Positions 16,885 to 25,419 of a DNA stretch of 64,000 nucleotides are shown piece after piece. This DNA is from Candidatus Saccharibacteria bacterium (GTDB lineage: Bacteria > Patescibacteriota > Saccharimonadia > Saccharimonadales > Saccharimonadaceae). The notes under the pieces are model-generated. The model made no database searches. It was not told where the DNA came from and worked only from the letters and a program-made list of their open reading frames with translations. Location: the NCBI GenBank assembly GCA_016432585.1, contig CP066696.1, positions 124,001 to 188,000 on the forward strand. The letters are read 5' to 3'. Position 1 is the stretch's first letter. Every line of letters starts with the position of its first letter. The position numbers and the translations under genes are program-made.

Positions 16885-18537
16885 ATGGCATTTGATATCA
16901 AGACCGAACTTGAAAAAATATTTAAAGGCGAAATCGATACGTCAGATGCAACGCGTGAGTTTTACAGTCACGATGCGAGTTTGTTTGAGGTTAAGCCGCA
17001 AGTGGTCGCGTTTCCAAAAGACGCCGAAGATATCAAATCTGCAGTGGCCTTTGTGGCTAAAAACAAAGCTGCATATCCCGAATTAAGTATTACGCCGCGT
17101 GCTAGGGGAACCGACATGTCGGGTGCCGCAGTGGGCGAATCGATTATTCTTGATGTTAGCAAAAATATGAATAAGCTCTACGAGGCGACCGCCGAAAGTG
17201 CGCGTGTGCAATCTGGTATGCTTTACCGCGAATTTGAAGTAGAAACACTTAAGAATGGTAGTATTCTACCTTGTTATCCTGCCAGTCGTGACCTTGCTTC
17301 GGTAGGTGGTATGGTAAATAACAACTCTGGTGGTGAAAAGTCGCTCGAATACGGCAAAACCGACAATTTCGTGCAAGAAATCAAGGTTGTCTTAAGCGAT
17401 GGTAACGAATACACGGTTAAGCCACTCACCCGCGAAGAGCTAAACGCCAAAATGGACCAAGACGATTTCGAAGGTAATTTATACAGGCGCACGTTTGAAC
17501 TATGCGACACCCACTACGACGAATTGCGGGCGGCTGCGCCAAAAGTAACGAAGGATTCAACAGGGTATCACCTGTGGAATATTTGGAACCGTGAAACGGG
17601 TATTTTTGACTTAACGAAGCTATTTGTGGGTGCCCAGGGGACGCTTGGTATTACTACCGATCTTCAATTGCGACTTGTGCCAAAGCCAAAATACGCCGGC
17701 ACCCTAGTGTGTTACATGCGTACAATCAAAGATCTGGGCGAGGTGATTCCGGCGGTATTAGCACACAAGCCCGCTACATTCGAAAGCTTCGACAATAATA
17801 CACTATGGCTGAGTTTCAAGTTTTTCTTTGCCTTTCGTAAAAAGCTTGGCTTTAAGACATGGGCGTTACTGGCGCTACAGTTGATTCCCGACGGTGTTAT
17901 GTTGCTTCGTGGTTTTCCGCAAATGGTATTGCTGATTGAGTTTACGGGGTCTACCCAAGAAGAGGTGACGCGTCGGATTCATGCTGCCAAGCAAGACCTA
18001 AAGCGGTTCAAGTTCACGTACATGGAAGAAGACGACACAGAGGTAAAATCGCGCAAGTTCTGGCTTATGCGACGCGAAAGCTTTAATCTGCTTCGTAGCA
18101 AGGTAAAAGACAAACACACGGCGCCATTTATCGATGATTTTGTGGTGCCGCCAGCGCGCCTGACTGAGTTTTTGCCCCAACTTCGCGATATCATAAAAAA
18201 ATACAAACTTATCGCTACGATTGCAGGGCACATGGGCGATGGAAACTTCCACGTTATTCCTCTTATGAAAATCGAAGATCCCGAAGAGCGTGCCAAGTTT
18301 GAGCCTGCCATGAAAGAGGTGAACGACCTCGTTATCTCGTACGGCGGCTCGGTTTCGGGCGAACACGGCGATGGATTAATTCGCGGTCCTTGGCTAGAAC
18401 AAATGTATAGCCCAAGTGTGCTTGGCTACATGCGCGAGATTAAAGATCTGTATGATCCTCAAAATATCTTTAATCCTCACAAAAAGACCGACGCTGATTG
18501 GGATTACAGCTTTACGCATATCCGCGAGCATTTCTAG
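16885..18537 (+). CDS. FAD-linked oxidase (GlcD/D-lactate dehydrogenase family)
   Basis: This 550-residue flavoenzyme has an N-terminal FAD_binding_4 domain (PRARGTDMSGAAVG; ASVGGMVNNNSGGEKS) and a C-terminal FAD-oxidase domain with GHMGDGNFHVIP and SGEHGDGLIRG. Such enzymes oxidise 2-hydroxy acids such as D-lactate or glycolate. The iron-sulfur domain of the long fused Dld/GlpC-type enzymes is absent and no ferredoxin gene is adjacent, so the electron acceptor is unknown. It closes the radC transcription unit. Confidence 0.85.
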   Translation: MAFDIKTELEKIFKGEIDTSDATREFYSHDASLFEVKPQVVAFPKDAEDIKSAVAFVAKNKAAYPELSITPRARGTDMSGAAVGESIILDVSKNMNKLYEATAESARVQSGMLYREFEVETLKNGSILPCYPASRDLASVGGMVNNNSGGEKSLEYGKTDNFVQEIKVVLSDGNEYTVKPLTREELNAKMDQDDFEGNLYRRTFELCDTHYDELRAAAPKVTKDSTGYHLWNIWNRETGIFDLTKLFVGAQGTLGITTDLQLRLVPKPKYAGTLVCYMRTIKDLGEVIPAVLAHKPATFESFDNNTLWLSFKFFFAFRKKLGFKTWALLALQLIPDGVMLLRGFPQMVLLIEFTGSTQEEVTRRIHAAKQDLKRFKFTYMEEDDTEVKSRKFWLMRRESFNLLRSKVKDKHTAPFIDDFVVPPARLTEFLPQLRDIIKKYKLIATIAGHMGDGNFHVIPLMKIEDPEERAKFEPAMKEVNDLVISYGGSVSGEHGDGLIRGPWLEQMYSPSVLGYMREIKDLYDPQNIFNPHKKTDADWDYSFTHIREHF

Positions 18538-18550
18538 AAGATACGGAATA

Positions 18551-18582
18551 AAAATAACGCCTAGCAAGAGGCGTTATTTTTT
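18551..18582. terminator. bidirectional terminator
   Basis: AAAATAACGCCT, six-base loop, AGGCGTTATTTT: a perfect 12-bp stem with A and T tracts, between the converging oxidase and Asn/Thr-rich genes. Confidence 0.95.
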
Positions 18583-18597
18583 ATAGGTATTTAACGG

Positions 18598-19305
18598 TTA
18601 AATATTAACAGGAACGACAACGACGTTATCGCTTAAAAGGTGGTTCTCGACAGTATTGTTCGAGTTGGTAGTGTTTCCAGAGTTGACGGCAGTGTTAACT
18701 GTATTGTTCGAGTTAGTGTTGGTCGTGGTGTTCGTTGTGGTGTTGGTGATAGTCGTTGGAACGACAGTAGTGTTACCAGAGTTAACTGCAGTGTTGTTGT
18801 TCGAGTTAAGGTTGACGGTGTTGTCTTTTACAATGATTGGATTATGACTGTTTTTACTGTTGTCGTTGAAACTGTCTTTAATTTTAACGACGGTTTTGTG
18901 GTGAATTTCGGTGTTGGTGATTTTGTTGTTCGTTGTCGTGTTGCTGACATTCGAACTATTGAAAGAGTGGTTGGCTGATACGGGTGGCGCCACGTAGGCA
19001 ACCGAATACGCGCTTTGCATAAGAGGTGCTGCCACAGAAGTAGCTGCGACAGGTGTTGCTGAAGCGGCCGCTGTTGCTGGCGCGCTGTTTTTTGCCGCTG
19101 CCGACGTATCAACGCACGACGATGCGGTTTGAGATGTTGGAGATGAATTCTGAACGTTCGATGCAAGCGCACCGGCAATTTCGCCTCGCATAAGTGTCAT
19201 AATAATAACAGTCGATAAAATAACGGCAGCCGTAATAGATACGAATATTGTTGCACCCATCATCATAAGTTGCTGACGGTTGTCTTGGTAATTAGATTGT
19301 TGCAT
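18598..19305 (-). CDS. Asn/Thr/Val-rich membrane-anchored surface protein
   Basis: This 235-residue protein has one hydrophobic helix near residues 18-38 (GATIFVSITAAVILSTVIIM), then an Ala/Ser/Thr stretch and a long Asn/Thr/Val low-complexity region. TAVNSGNTT occurs twice, and NTTTNTT tracts fill the space between. The N-terminus is cytoplasmic and the rest probably outside. No sorting motif or enzyme domain is visible. A surface fibre or adhesin-like protein is a guess. ATG 19305 follows GGGGGG by seven bases; ATG 19320 is the alternative. Confidence 0.7.
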   Translation of the reverse strand: MQQSNYQDNRQQLMMMGATIFVSITAAVILSTVIIMTLMRGEIAGALASNVQNSSPTSQTASSCVDTSAAAKNSAPATAAASATPVAATSVAAPLMQSAYSVAYVAPPVSANHSFNSSNVSNTTTNNKITNTEIHHKTVVKIKDSFNDNSKNSHNPIIVKDNTVNLNSNNNTAVNSGNTTVVPTTITNTTTNTTTNTNSNNTVNTAVNSGNTTNSNNTVENHLLSDNVVVVPVNI

Positions 19306-19415
19306 GGTTTTGCCCCCCATTTATTTAATTGTGACGAACTCCACAGTTCTATTTCCATCATATTCCAATTAAACCTTAAGCAAAATAAAAGGCGTTGTAG
19401 TATTGTCATCAGCTG

Positions 19416-19442
19416 CTAGCACTCTAGACACCCAAGTGCTAA
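19416..19442 (+). promoter_or_regulatory. CIRCE operator of dnaJ
   Basis: CTAGCACTC, nine bases, AAGTGCTAA: 8 of 9 matches to consensus in each arm. Confidence 0.9.
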
Positions 19443-19453
19443 TTCGATACAAT
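19425..19453 (+). promoter_or_regulatory. dnaJ promoter inside the operator loop
   Basis: TAGACA at 19425-19430 in the CIRCE loop, 17-base spacer, TACAAT at 19448-19453, then eight bases to ATG 19462, so leaderless or nearly so. Confidence 0.75.
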
Positions 19454-19461
19454 AAATACAG

Positions 19462-20574
19462 ATGAGCAAACGTGATTATTATGATATTTTAGGGGTCACC
19501 AAAAGTGCGAGCGCCGACGAAATAAAAAAGGCGTTTCGCAAGGCTGCCGTAAAACATCACCCAGATAAAGAGGGTGGTGACGAGACGAAATTCAAAGAAG
19601 TCAACGAAGCCTACGAAGTACTAAAAGACCAGCAAAAGCGCCAACGCTACGATCAGTTTGGCCATGCTGGTGTTGGTGGCGATTCCGGTGGCGCAGGAGC
19701 TGGTGGGTTTGCTGGCGGCAATCCATTTGGTGGCGGCTTTGGCGGACAGAACGTTCACTTTGATTTTGGCGACGGTGGTCTTGGTGATATATTTGGCCAG
19801 TTCTTTGGCGGCGGTGCCCAGCAGCAGCGAGGTCCAAAGCGCGGCCGTGATGTCGAAACGACGCTCTCGCTCACCTTTGAGCAGGCAATTTTTGGCATGG
19901 AAGAAAAAATCGAGCTCGATATGGACGACGAATGCTCGCATTGCCATGGCTCTACAGTAGAGCCTGGCCACAGCATGAAAACCTGTCCTACCTGTAAGGG
20001 CGCAGGGCAGCAAAACCGTGTTATGAATACGATTTTTGGCCAAATTCAGCAAGCAGTTACCTGTGAAACATGTCGTGGCACCGGTAGCGTTCCCGAAAAA
20101 ACCTGTACTGTTTGTAAAGGCAAGGGTACCGAACGCCGCAAGCAAAAAATGACTCTCAAGGTTCCTGCAGGTATCGACGACGGCTCGACAATCCGCTTAA
20201 AAGAGCGCGGTGAGGCCGTAGCAGGTGGCGCACGAGGTGATTTGTATGTTCATATCCGCGTAAAAGCACACAAAAAGTTCACACGCGAAGGTGATATTAT
20301 TCTGTCAGAAGAGCATATTTCTATGGTAGATGCCGCACTTGGTACCGAAATAGAGGTCGATACTGTCGACGGTTCTGTTCGTATGAAGATTCCTGCGGGT
20401 ACACAAAGCGGTACGGATTTTAAGCTTTCGTCTCATGGAGTGCCGCACATGCGGGGCAGCTCTAGAGGTGCGCATATTGTTAGCGTGATTGTCGATATAC
20501 CGACCAAGCTATCTAAAAAGCAAAAAACCCTTCTTGAGGAATTCAAAAACGCTAAAAGGACTAGTATTTTTTAG
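19462..20574 (+). CDS. dnaJ: co-chaperone DnaJ (Hsp40)
   Basis: DnaJ delivers clients to DnaK and stimulates its ATPase. This 370-residue type I protein has a J domain with HPD near residue 34, a Gly/Phe-rich linker, a zinc-finger domain with four CxxCxGxx repeats ([32 protein letters not shown]), and the C-terminal peptide-binding domains. It is transcribed alone from its own CIRCE promoter. Confidence 0.97.
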   Translation: MSKRDYYDILGVTKSASADEIKKAFRKAAVKHHPDKEGGDETKFKEVNEAYEVLKDQQKRQRYDQFGHAGVGGDSGGAGAGGFAGGNPFGGGFGGQNVHFDFGDGGLGDIFGQFFGGGAQQQRGPKRGRDVETTLSLTFEQAIFGMEEKIELDMDDECSHCHGSTVEPGHSMKTCPTCKGAGQQNRVMNTIFGQIQQAVTCETCRGTGSVPEKTCTVCKGKGTERRKQKMTLKVPAGIDDGSTIRLKERGEAVAGGARGDLYVHIRVKAHKKFTREGDIILSEEHISMVDAALGTEIEVDTVDGSVRMKIPAGTQSGTDFKLSSHGVPHMRGSSRGAHIVSVIVDIPTKLSKKQKTLLEEFKNAKRTSIF

Positions 20575-20588
20575 CACCCTCCCTCAAA

Positions 20589-21107
20589 ATGTATTCCATG
20601 CAGCCTACTATTCGCTCGGCCGTAGTGTCGGACATACCCAAAATGTATGCAATATCTACCCGAGCCCATCAACGGTCATACGCACAACTAATTCCCGCCA
20701 GTGGTCGGGCAAAGTTTGACAAGCACTATACGCCGTCAGAAGCTTCAAAGCGATATTATATCGCTAAAATGGCACTAAAATTAGGCAACCCCGCTTGGCG
20801 TATATGGGTCGCCGAGCTAGATGGAAGTGTCGTTGGGTTTACGCTGGAGCAGATAATCGGCGACGCTCTTGTTCAAAAGCGGGGTCTATTTGTCGATCCG
20901 GATATGCAAGGAAGAGGTATTGGCAAGCTTCTTTTTGAGGAGTCGCTAAAAGACATTCCGCGCGGTGCGACAGTGCGTCTATCGGTAATCGAAAACAATC
21001 ACCGTGCCAAAGAACTTTATAAAAAATACGGATTTGTTACTGTAGGCTACGATTCTAAGTCATTTTACGGTAGTCGTTTAGAGGTGATGGAGTTACAATT
21101 GGATTGA
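20589..21107 (+). CDS. GNAT-family N-acetyltransferase
   Basis: This 172-residue acetyltransferase has the acetyl-CoA signature LFVDPDMQGRGIGKLLFEES and the C-terminal NHRAKELYKKYGFVTVGYD. The substrate is unknown. It starts 14 bases after dnaJ with no clear ribosome site; ATG 20598 is an alternative. Its stop TGA lies within the -35 box of the next gene, and by position it could belong to the peptide-ligase cluster that follows. Confidence 0.85.
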   Translation: MYSMQPTIRSAVVSDIPKMYAISTRAHQRSYAQLIPASGRAKFDKHYTPSEASKRYYIAKMALKLGNPAWRIWVAELDGSVVGFTLEQIIGDALVQKRGLFVDPDMQGRGIGKLLFEESLKDIPRGATVRLSVIENNHRAKELYKKYGFVTVGYDSKSFYGSRLEVMELQLD

Positions 21108-21132
21108 CATTTTACCCAGAAAGTGATAAAAT
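21104..21132 (+). promoter_or_regulatory. consensus promoter, leaderless start
   Basis: TTGACA at 21104-21109, exactly 17 bases, TAAAAT at 21127-21132, seven bases, ATG 21140. Confidence 0.85.
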
Positions 21133-21139
21133 AAAACTA

Positions 21140-22483
21140 ATGAACCACGAAAAAACAACAGAAACTATCGATATAAGCTACGGAACACTTCTTGAAAGTG
21201 AGCCAAAGCTCATTACAAACTTTGTACCTTCGAATGCGGCTGAACAGCGAGAAGCTTTCTTACGCGGTGATATCCGTAACCCTAACCATACGTACGGCAA
21301 ACTCGATACTATCAATTTTGGCGATACAGCAGAGGCAATTACGAAAACCGGTGAGACGATTTTAGGAAACCCCGATCTTAATCCTAAGCATGCGGCAGCC
21401 TACGAGCAATTTGTCGCAGGATACCTAAAGAAGACCCGTCTACTAGAATTGGTACATGTCATAAAAACAACCAGCGACCCGGCCGAAAAAGAGGCTGCAA
21501 AGCGCGAGTATATGGCGCTGAATATAGAGCTGTATGGCGAACCCGACGAAACGACATACCGTTCACTTCTTCAAGAAAAGCTTCGCAAAATCGCTGGCAA
21601 AAACCTTACGGGACAGGCCGCTGTTTTACGCCAGGAACTATTTGACTCTATTGGGTACGACGATTCTGTCGAGGTGCCCGAACGGTTCAAGCCGTCTACC
21701 GAGACGGTTGAGTGGATGCATGAGGTTGTCGAGACGTTATATGGCAACATGCTTGCGCACGTACCCGAGGATAAAGAAACATTTACGGTTGTAGAGGCTC
21801 AGCAGGTTTTTCAAGAAATTATTGACGAGGAGTTCGAGGGCGCCGGCGAGGGCTGGGTTGTCGACGTTGAAGATGCAAAATCTATCAATGTTAAGGCGGC
21901 CGAAAAGCGGATTGTTATTCCTACCGACAGAGGCGACCTTAGCCGAGATGTCTTAAGAAAGCTAATCGTTCACGAACTCGGCGTTCACATGCTTCGAGCC
22001 ATAACGGGTGCCGATACTGATCTTCACCCACTTGGACACGGCCTCGATAACTATTACGATGCAGAAGAAGGCTTAGGTGTTGTTATGGAACAGGCTCTAC
22101 AGGGTCAGTTTAAAGAAGCGGGCATCGATCACTATATTACTGCCGGCTTGGCCTATCACGACAAAAAAGACTTTCGCGGTATTTACGAAGCAAAGTGGCG
22201 ACTTAGTGTTCTTGGTTCACTAGACGATAACGGCGAAGTAAGCGAATCTGCTGTGCAAAAAGCGCAAAAAGCAGCGTATGGCGGGACGATGCGTAGTTTG
22301 CGTGGTACTGATGAGTTGCCATGGTTTAAAGACCTTGCCTACTATAATGGCGCGGTGGATATGTGGCGTCACCTAGAATCAATACGAGGTGACGACCTCA
22401 AGTTTATGTTTGTTCTTATGGGCAAGGGTAACCCTGCTGATATTGATCACGAACGTATAATGTACGAAACGTCAACGGTTTAG
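21140..22483 (+). CDS. DUF1704 family metallopeptidase-like protein
   Basis: This 447-residue protein carries HELGVH near residue 275 and DAEEGLGVVME about 35 residues later. These match the HExxxH plus (Q/E)EGL signature of DUF1704, the family that includes the animal tubulin carboxypeptidase MATCAP. The predicted role is zinc-dependent removal of C-terminal residues or of peptide tails. The start at 21140 rests on the consensus promoter seven bases upstream; the longer frame runs through that promoter. An ATP-grasp ligase follows after 15 bases. Confidence 0.8.
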   Translation: MNHEKTTETIDISYGTLLESEPKLITNFVPSNAAEQREAFLRGDIRNPNHTYGKLDTINFGDTAEAITKTGETILGNPDLNPKHAAAYEQFVAGYLKKTRLLELVHVIKTTSDPAEKEAAKREYMALNIELYGEPDETTYRSLLQEKLRKIAGKNLTGQAAVLRQELFDSIGYDDSVEVPERFKPSTETVEWMHEVVETLYGNMLAHVPEDKETFTVVEAQQVFQEIIDEEFEGAGEGWVVDVEDAKSINVKAAEKRIVIPTDRGDLSRDVLRKLIVHELGVHMLRAITGADTDLHPLGHGLDNYYDAEEGLGVVMEQALQGQFKEAGIDHYITAGLAYHDKKDFRGIYEAKWRLSVLGSLDDNGEVSESAVQKAQKAAYGGTMRSLRGTDELPWFKDLAYYNGAVDMWRHLESIRGDDLKFMFVLMGKGNPADIDHERIMYETSTV

Positions 22484-22498
22484 ATATGGAGGTGCATT

Positions 22499-23485
22499 AT
22501 GGGTATTATTAAAGACGAGCATGCTTCATACAAACTGCTTGCGCGAGCGCTCGAACAAAAAGGATATGCGATTGGCGTTACCGAAGGGCGCTCAGTTACC
22601 GCTACGTACACTCGCCCAACTGGTGAAGTTTGGAAGACACGCGCCGCGCATCTTGCCTACCCTTTTACGAGTAGTAAAGCCCGATCTGTCTCGCAGTACA
22701 AAAATAAGGCATACGAACTTGCCGAAGAAGTGGGCTTTTCGTATCCTTCTACGGTTTTTGTGACAGATTTGCCGAGCGATGAAACTCTTGAATCGCTACT
22801 TTCAAGGTATAAAAAACTTATTGTGAAGCCCAACAACTCCTCGCTGTCGCGTGGCTTAACGGTAAATATTGAGACTATTGATGATCTAAAAAAGGCAATA
22901 GCACACGCTCGAAAAGTGACGCCAGATGTTCTGATTCAAGAGCAAGTAAAAGGTGAAGAAATACGATTTACGGTTATCGAAGGTAAGGTCGAGGCGGCAC
23001 TTTTGCGTCGGACAGCTCGTGTTATTGGAGATGGTGTTTCGTCGATATCGGCGCTTATTCAAGCAGAGAACGAACTGCGAAAAAACTTAACGTTCGACTA
23101 CATAACCTACCCGCTTCTTAGCGCATCTTTGGTAGGGGAGGAACGCATGCAAGACGCCCGTGTTCCAGCCAAAGGCGAAATTGTCGAGTTGTCGCACTCA
23201 ACAATGATACGCGGCGGTTGTTCGGTGTACGATATCTTGCCAGAAATCCACCCAAGCTATATTAAGCAAGTCGAGAATCTTGTAGCAAAACTCGATGCAG
23301 GGTTCGTTGTTGTCGATGTATTCTGTCAGGCATTTGACCAGCCAGCTACCCCTGAAAATCACTGGTTTATCGAATTTAATACGGCGCCGGTTTTAAAGCT
23401 GTATTATTCGTGCCGAGACGGCAAACATTTTGATATCGTTTCGCGTCTTGCCGATGCCATAGACCGCTCGTTAGTGACGTCGTAA
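22499..23485 (+). CDS. ATP-grasp amidoligase (cyanophycin synthetase/GshF-like)
   Basis: This 328-residue ATP-grasp enzyme has the lysine segment LIVKPNNSSLSRGL, the Glu/Arg segment VKGEEIRFTV, the substrate-loop region RVIGDGVSSISALI that is typical of cyanophycin synthetase and the fused glutathione synthetases, and the metal-binding FIEFNTAP. It should join an amino acid to a carboxylate using ATP; substrates are not evident. GGAGGTG lies before the ATG. It follows the DUF1704 gene in the same operon. Confidence 0.83.
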   Translation: MGIIKDEHASYKLLARALEQKGYAIGVTEGRSVTATYTRPTGEVWKTRAAHLAYPFTSSKARSVSQYKNKAYELAEEVGFSYPSTVFVTDLPSDETLESLLSRYKKLIVKPNNSSLSRGLTVNIETIDDLKKAIAHARKVTPDVLIQEQVKGEEIRFTVIEGKVEAALLRRTARVIGDGVSSISALIQAENELRKNLTFDYITYPLLSASLVGEERMQDARVPAKGEIVELSHSTMIRGGCSVYDILPEIHPSYIKQVENLVAKLDAGFVVVDVFCQAFDQPATPENHWFIEFNTAPVLKLYYSCRDGKHFDIVSRLADAIDRSLVTS

Positions 23486-23488
23486 TCA

Positions 23489-23517
23489 TTGACTATAAAT
23501 TAAAATTATGTTAGAAT
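23489..23517 (+). promoter_or_regulatory. consensus promoter, leaderless start
   Basis: TTGACT at 23489-23494, exactly 17 bases, TAGAAT at 23512-23517, six bases, ATG 23524. Confidence 0.85.
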
Positions 23518-23523
23518 ATCATT

Positions 23524-23973
23524 ATGTCAGAAGTCAATAGCACTACGGTTTTCGGCTGCTATGAACATGTCTCTATTCCACAGCTTGGCATAGACGACAC
23601 AATAGCAAAAATAGATACCGGTGCATATTCGGGTGCTCTTCATTGTACGTTTGTAAAAGAGACTGTACGAGAATCCGATGGCAAAAAAGTACTTAGGTTT
23701 ATACCCGTCGATAATCATCGGCATGCCACCGAGACCGAAAACTACTCGGTCGTAAGGGTGCGTAGTTCGACAGGTCACGAAGTTCGGCGATACCTTATTA
23801 CCACCGAAATAAATATCCAGGGAAAAAACTACGAAATAACCATTGGTTTATCGAACCGAAGAAAAATGAAACGCCAGGTGCTGATAGGCCGCAGGTTTTT
23901 ACGGCAAAACAACATACTGGTAGACGTGCGAATTAATCAAGAACTAGACACTAACCGCGGAGATATATTATGA
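23524..23973 (+). CDS. RimK-associated retropepsin-like protease
   Basis: This 149-residue protein has the aspartic protease motif KIDTGAYSGALH and VLIGRRFL, matching the ATP-dependent zinc protease/RimB family (PF05618), which is often found beside rimK and is thought to trim the glutamate tails that RimK adds. One active-site motif per chain implies a dimer. Its stop overlaps the rimK start (ATGA), so the two proteins are co-translated. Confidence 0.85.
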   Translation: MSEVNSTTVFGCYEHVSIPQLGIDDTIAKIDTGAYSGALHCTFVKETVRESDGKKVLRFIPVDNHRHATETENYSVVRVRSSTGHEVRRYLITTEINIQGKNYEITIGLSNRRKMKRQVLIGRRFLRQNNILVDVRINQELDTNRGDIL

Positions 23974-24875
23974 AAATAGCAATTCTATCAAAAGGCTCGG
24001 CTAACTACACGACTCGCCGCCTAAAAGAAGTGGCAGAAGCCCGCGGTCACGAAGTACGCGTTATTAACTATGCCAAGTGTTACGTGGCTATCGAAAAAGA
24101 CAAGCCGGTTATTCGTTACAAGGGTGAATCGCTCGATCATTTCGATGCTATTATTCCGCGAATTGCTCAAAGCTATACCAAATACGGTACAGCTATTGTT
24201 CGCCAGTTCGAATCGCAGGGTGCATACAGTCCGGCAACATCGCTTGCCATTAATCGATCGCGCGACAAATTACGCGCCTACCAAGTACTGGCAAAAGCTG
24301 GCGTGGCTATTCCTAAAACAGTGTTCGCCAGTGAAACGGCAAACTTTGAAGACGTCGTAGAGCTTGCTGGTGGTACGCCGCTTATTATTAAGGTAGCGCG
24401 CGGAACGCACGGCAATGGCGTGGTTCTTGCCGAAACGCCAAAAGCCGCCAAAGCCGTAATGCAGGCCTTTTATGTAGAGGGCGTGAACTTTTTGGTACAA
24501 GAATTTGTTAAAGAATCTGCCGGTACTGATATTCGTGCGTTGGTTGTTGGTAGCCGCGTGGTGGCAAGCGTTAAGCGTCAAAGCCTCGACGACGACTTTA
24601 GAAGCAACACGCACCAAGGCGGCGTGGGTACGGCTGTAAAACTTACCGAAGAAGAAACCAAAACGGCAATCAAAGCTGCCAAAGCTATGGGACTTTCTAT
24701 TTGTGGCGTCGACATGATGCGCAGCGAGCGCGGGCCGCTAGTACTAGAAGTAAATTCATCTGCCAGCCTTAAAACCCCGGAGCTTATAACCAAGCGCGAC
24801 GTAGCAACAAAGATTATCGAATACGTTGAAATGAACGCAAAGCGCCGCAACAAAAAAGACAAAGTCGGCGCGTAG
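23970..24875 (+). CDS. rimK: RimK-type alpha-L-glutamate ligase
   Basis: This 301-residue ATP-grasp ligase of the RimK/LysX group adds glutamate residues to a protein C-terminus (ribosomal protein S6 in Escherichia coli) or to an amino-group carrier. It shows IIPRIAQSYTKYG, IIKVARGTHGNGVVL, QEFVKESAGTDIRALVVG and the metal-binding LEVNSSASL. GGAG lies seven bases upstream. The neighbours suggest reversible tail addition; the target is unknown. A Lys-rich C-terminus (KRRNKKDK) is notable. Confidence 0.88.
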   Translation: MKIAILSKGSANYTTRRLKEVAEARGHEVRVINYAKCYVAIEKDKPVIRYKGESLDHFDAIIPRIAQSYTKYGTAIVRQFESQGAYSPATSLAINRSRDKLRAYQVLAKAGVAIPKTVFASETANFEDVVELAGGTPLIIKVARGTHGNGVVLAETPKAAKAVMQAFYVEGVNFLVQEFVKESAGTDIRALVVGSRVVASVKRQSLDDDFRSNTHQGGVGTAVKLTEEETKTAIKAAKAMGLSICGVDMMRSERGPLVLEVNSSASLKTPELITKRDVATKIIEYVEMNAKRRNKKDKVGA

Positions 24876-24898
24876 TCGGCATTCGCTGCCATAGCTGA

Positions 24899-24904
24899 TA
24901 TAAT
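24899..24904 (+). promoter_or_regulatory. -10 box of the mini-ORF/DUF192 operon
   Basis: TATAAT followed by exactly six bases and ATG 24911, the start of an eight-codon mini-ORF. The -35 region is weak. Confidence 0.6.
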
Positions 24905-24910
24905 GAGCTT

Positions 24911-24937
24911 ATGGTAAGTCAAGGTACGTGGGCATGA
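24911..24937 (+). CDS. eight-codon leaderless mini-ORF coupled to the DUF192 gene
   Basis: The frame MVSQGTWA ends in TGA that overlaps the next ATG as ATGA. It contains AAGG at 24921-24924, which can serve as the ribosome site for the downstream gene. The initiating ribosome would load on the leaderless 5' end and re-initiate at 24934. The peptide itself may have no role. Confidence 0.6.
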   Translation: MVSQGTWA

Positions 24938-25419
24938 GCCGCAAAAAGGACGTTTTTTCGTGGGGTATTATTATCCTGGCGCTTCTTTTGATTGCCGCGA
25001 CCGCCCTTTATGTGCTGTGGCCGCAGCTACAGCCCCATGCGAGCGTTCGCATAGGCGACGGCGTATTTGCCGCACGTGTTGCTAACACGCCAGAGACGCG
25101 CGAAAAAGGCCTTTCAGGCACACAAAGTCTCCGCCAGGAAGAAGCTATGCTATTTGTGTACGATACCGACAGCAAATGGTCGGTCTGGATGAAAGACATG
25201 AATTATCCTATCGATATTGTGTGGCTAAACAGTAAAAAAGAGGTCGTGTATATCGTTAAAAACGCCGCGCCCGAAAGCTATCCGTACGAAAACTTCGCAC
25301 CAAAGCAAGACGCGCGCTATATACTAGAACTCGCCGCAGGGACAGTCGACAGAAAAAAGATTATAGTAGGAAAAGAAGCAGCGTTCGATGAAAACAACCT
25401 GGAGGGAATAGGTTTATGA
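24934..25419 (+). CDS. membrane-anchored DUF192 protein
   Basis: This 161-residue protein has an N-terminal membrane helix (IIILALLLIAATALYVLW) and an extracytoplasmic DUF192 domain (TPETREKGLSG, EEAMLFVYD, SVWMKDMNYPIDIVWL). The function of DUF192 is unknown. ATG 24934 was chosen over GTG 24928 because it overlaps the mini-ORF stop. It overlaps the next gene by 4 bases. Confidence 0.85.
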   Translation: MSRKKDVFSWGIIILALLLIAATALYVLWPQLQPHASVRIGDGVFAARVANTPETREKGLSGTQSLRQEEAMLFVYDTDSKWSVWMKDMNYPIDIVWLNSKKEVVYIVKNAAPESYPYENFAPKQDARYILELAAGTVDRKKIIVGKEAAFDENNLEGIGL

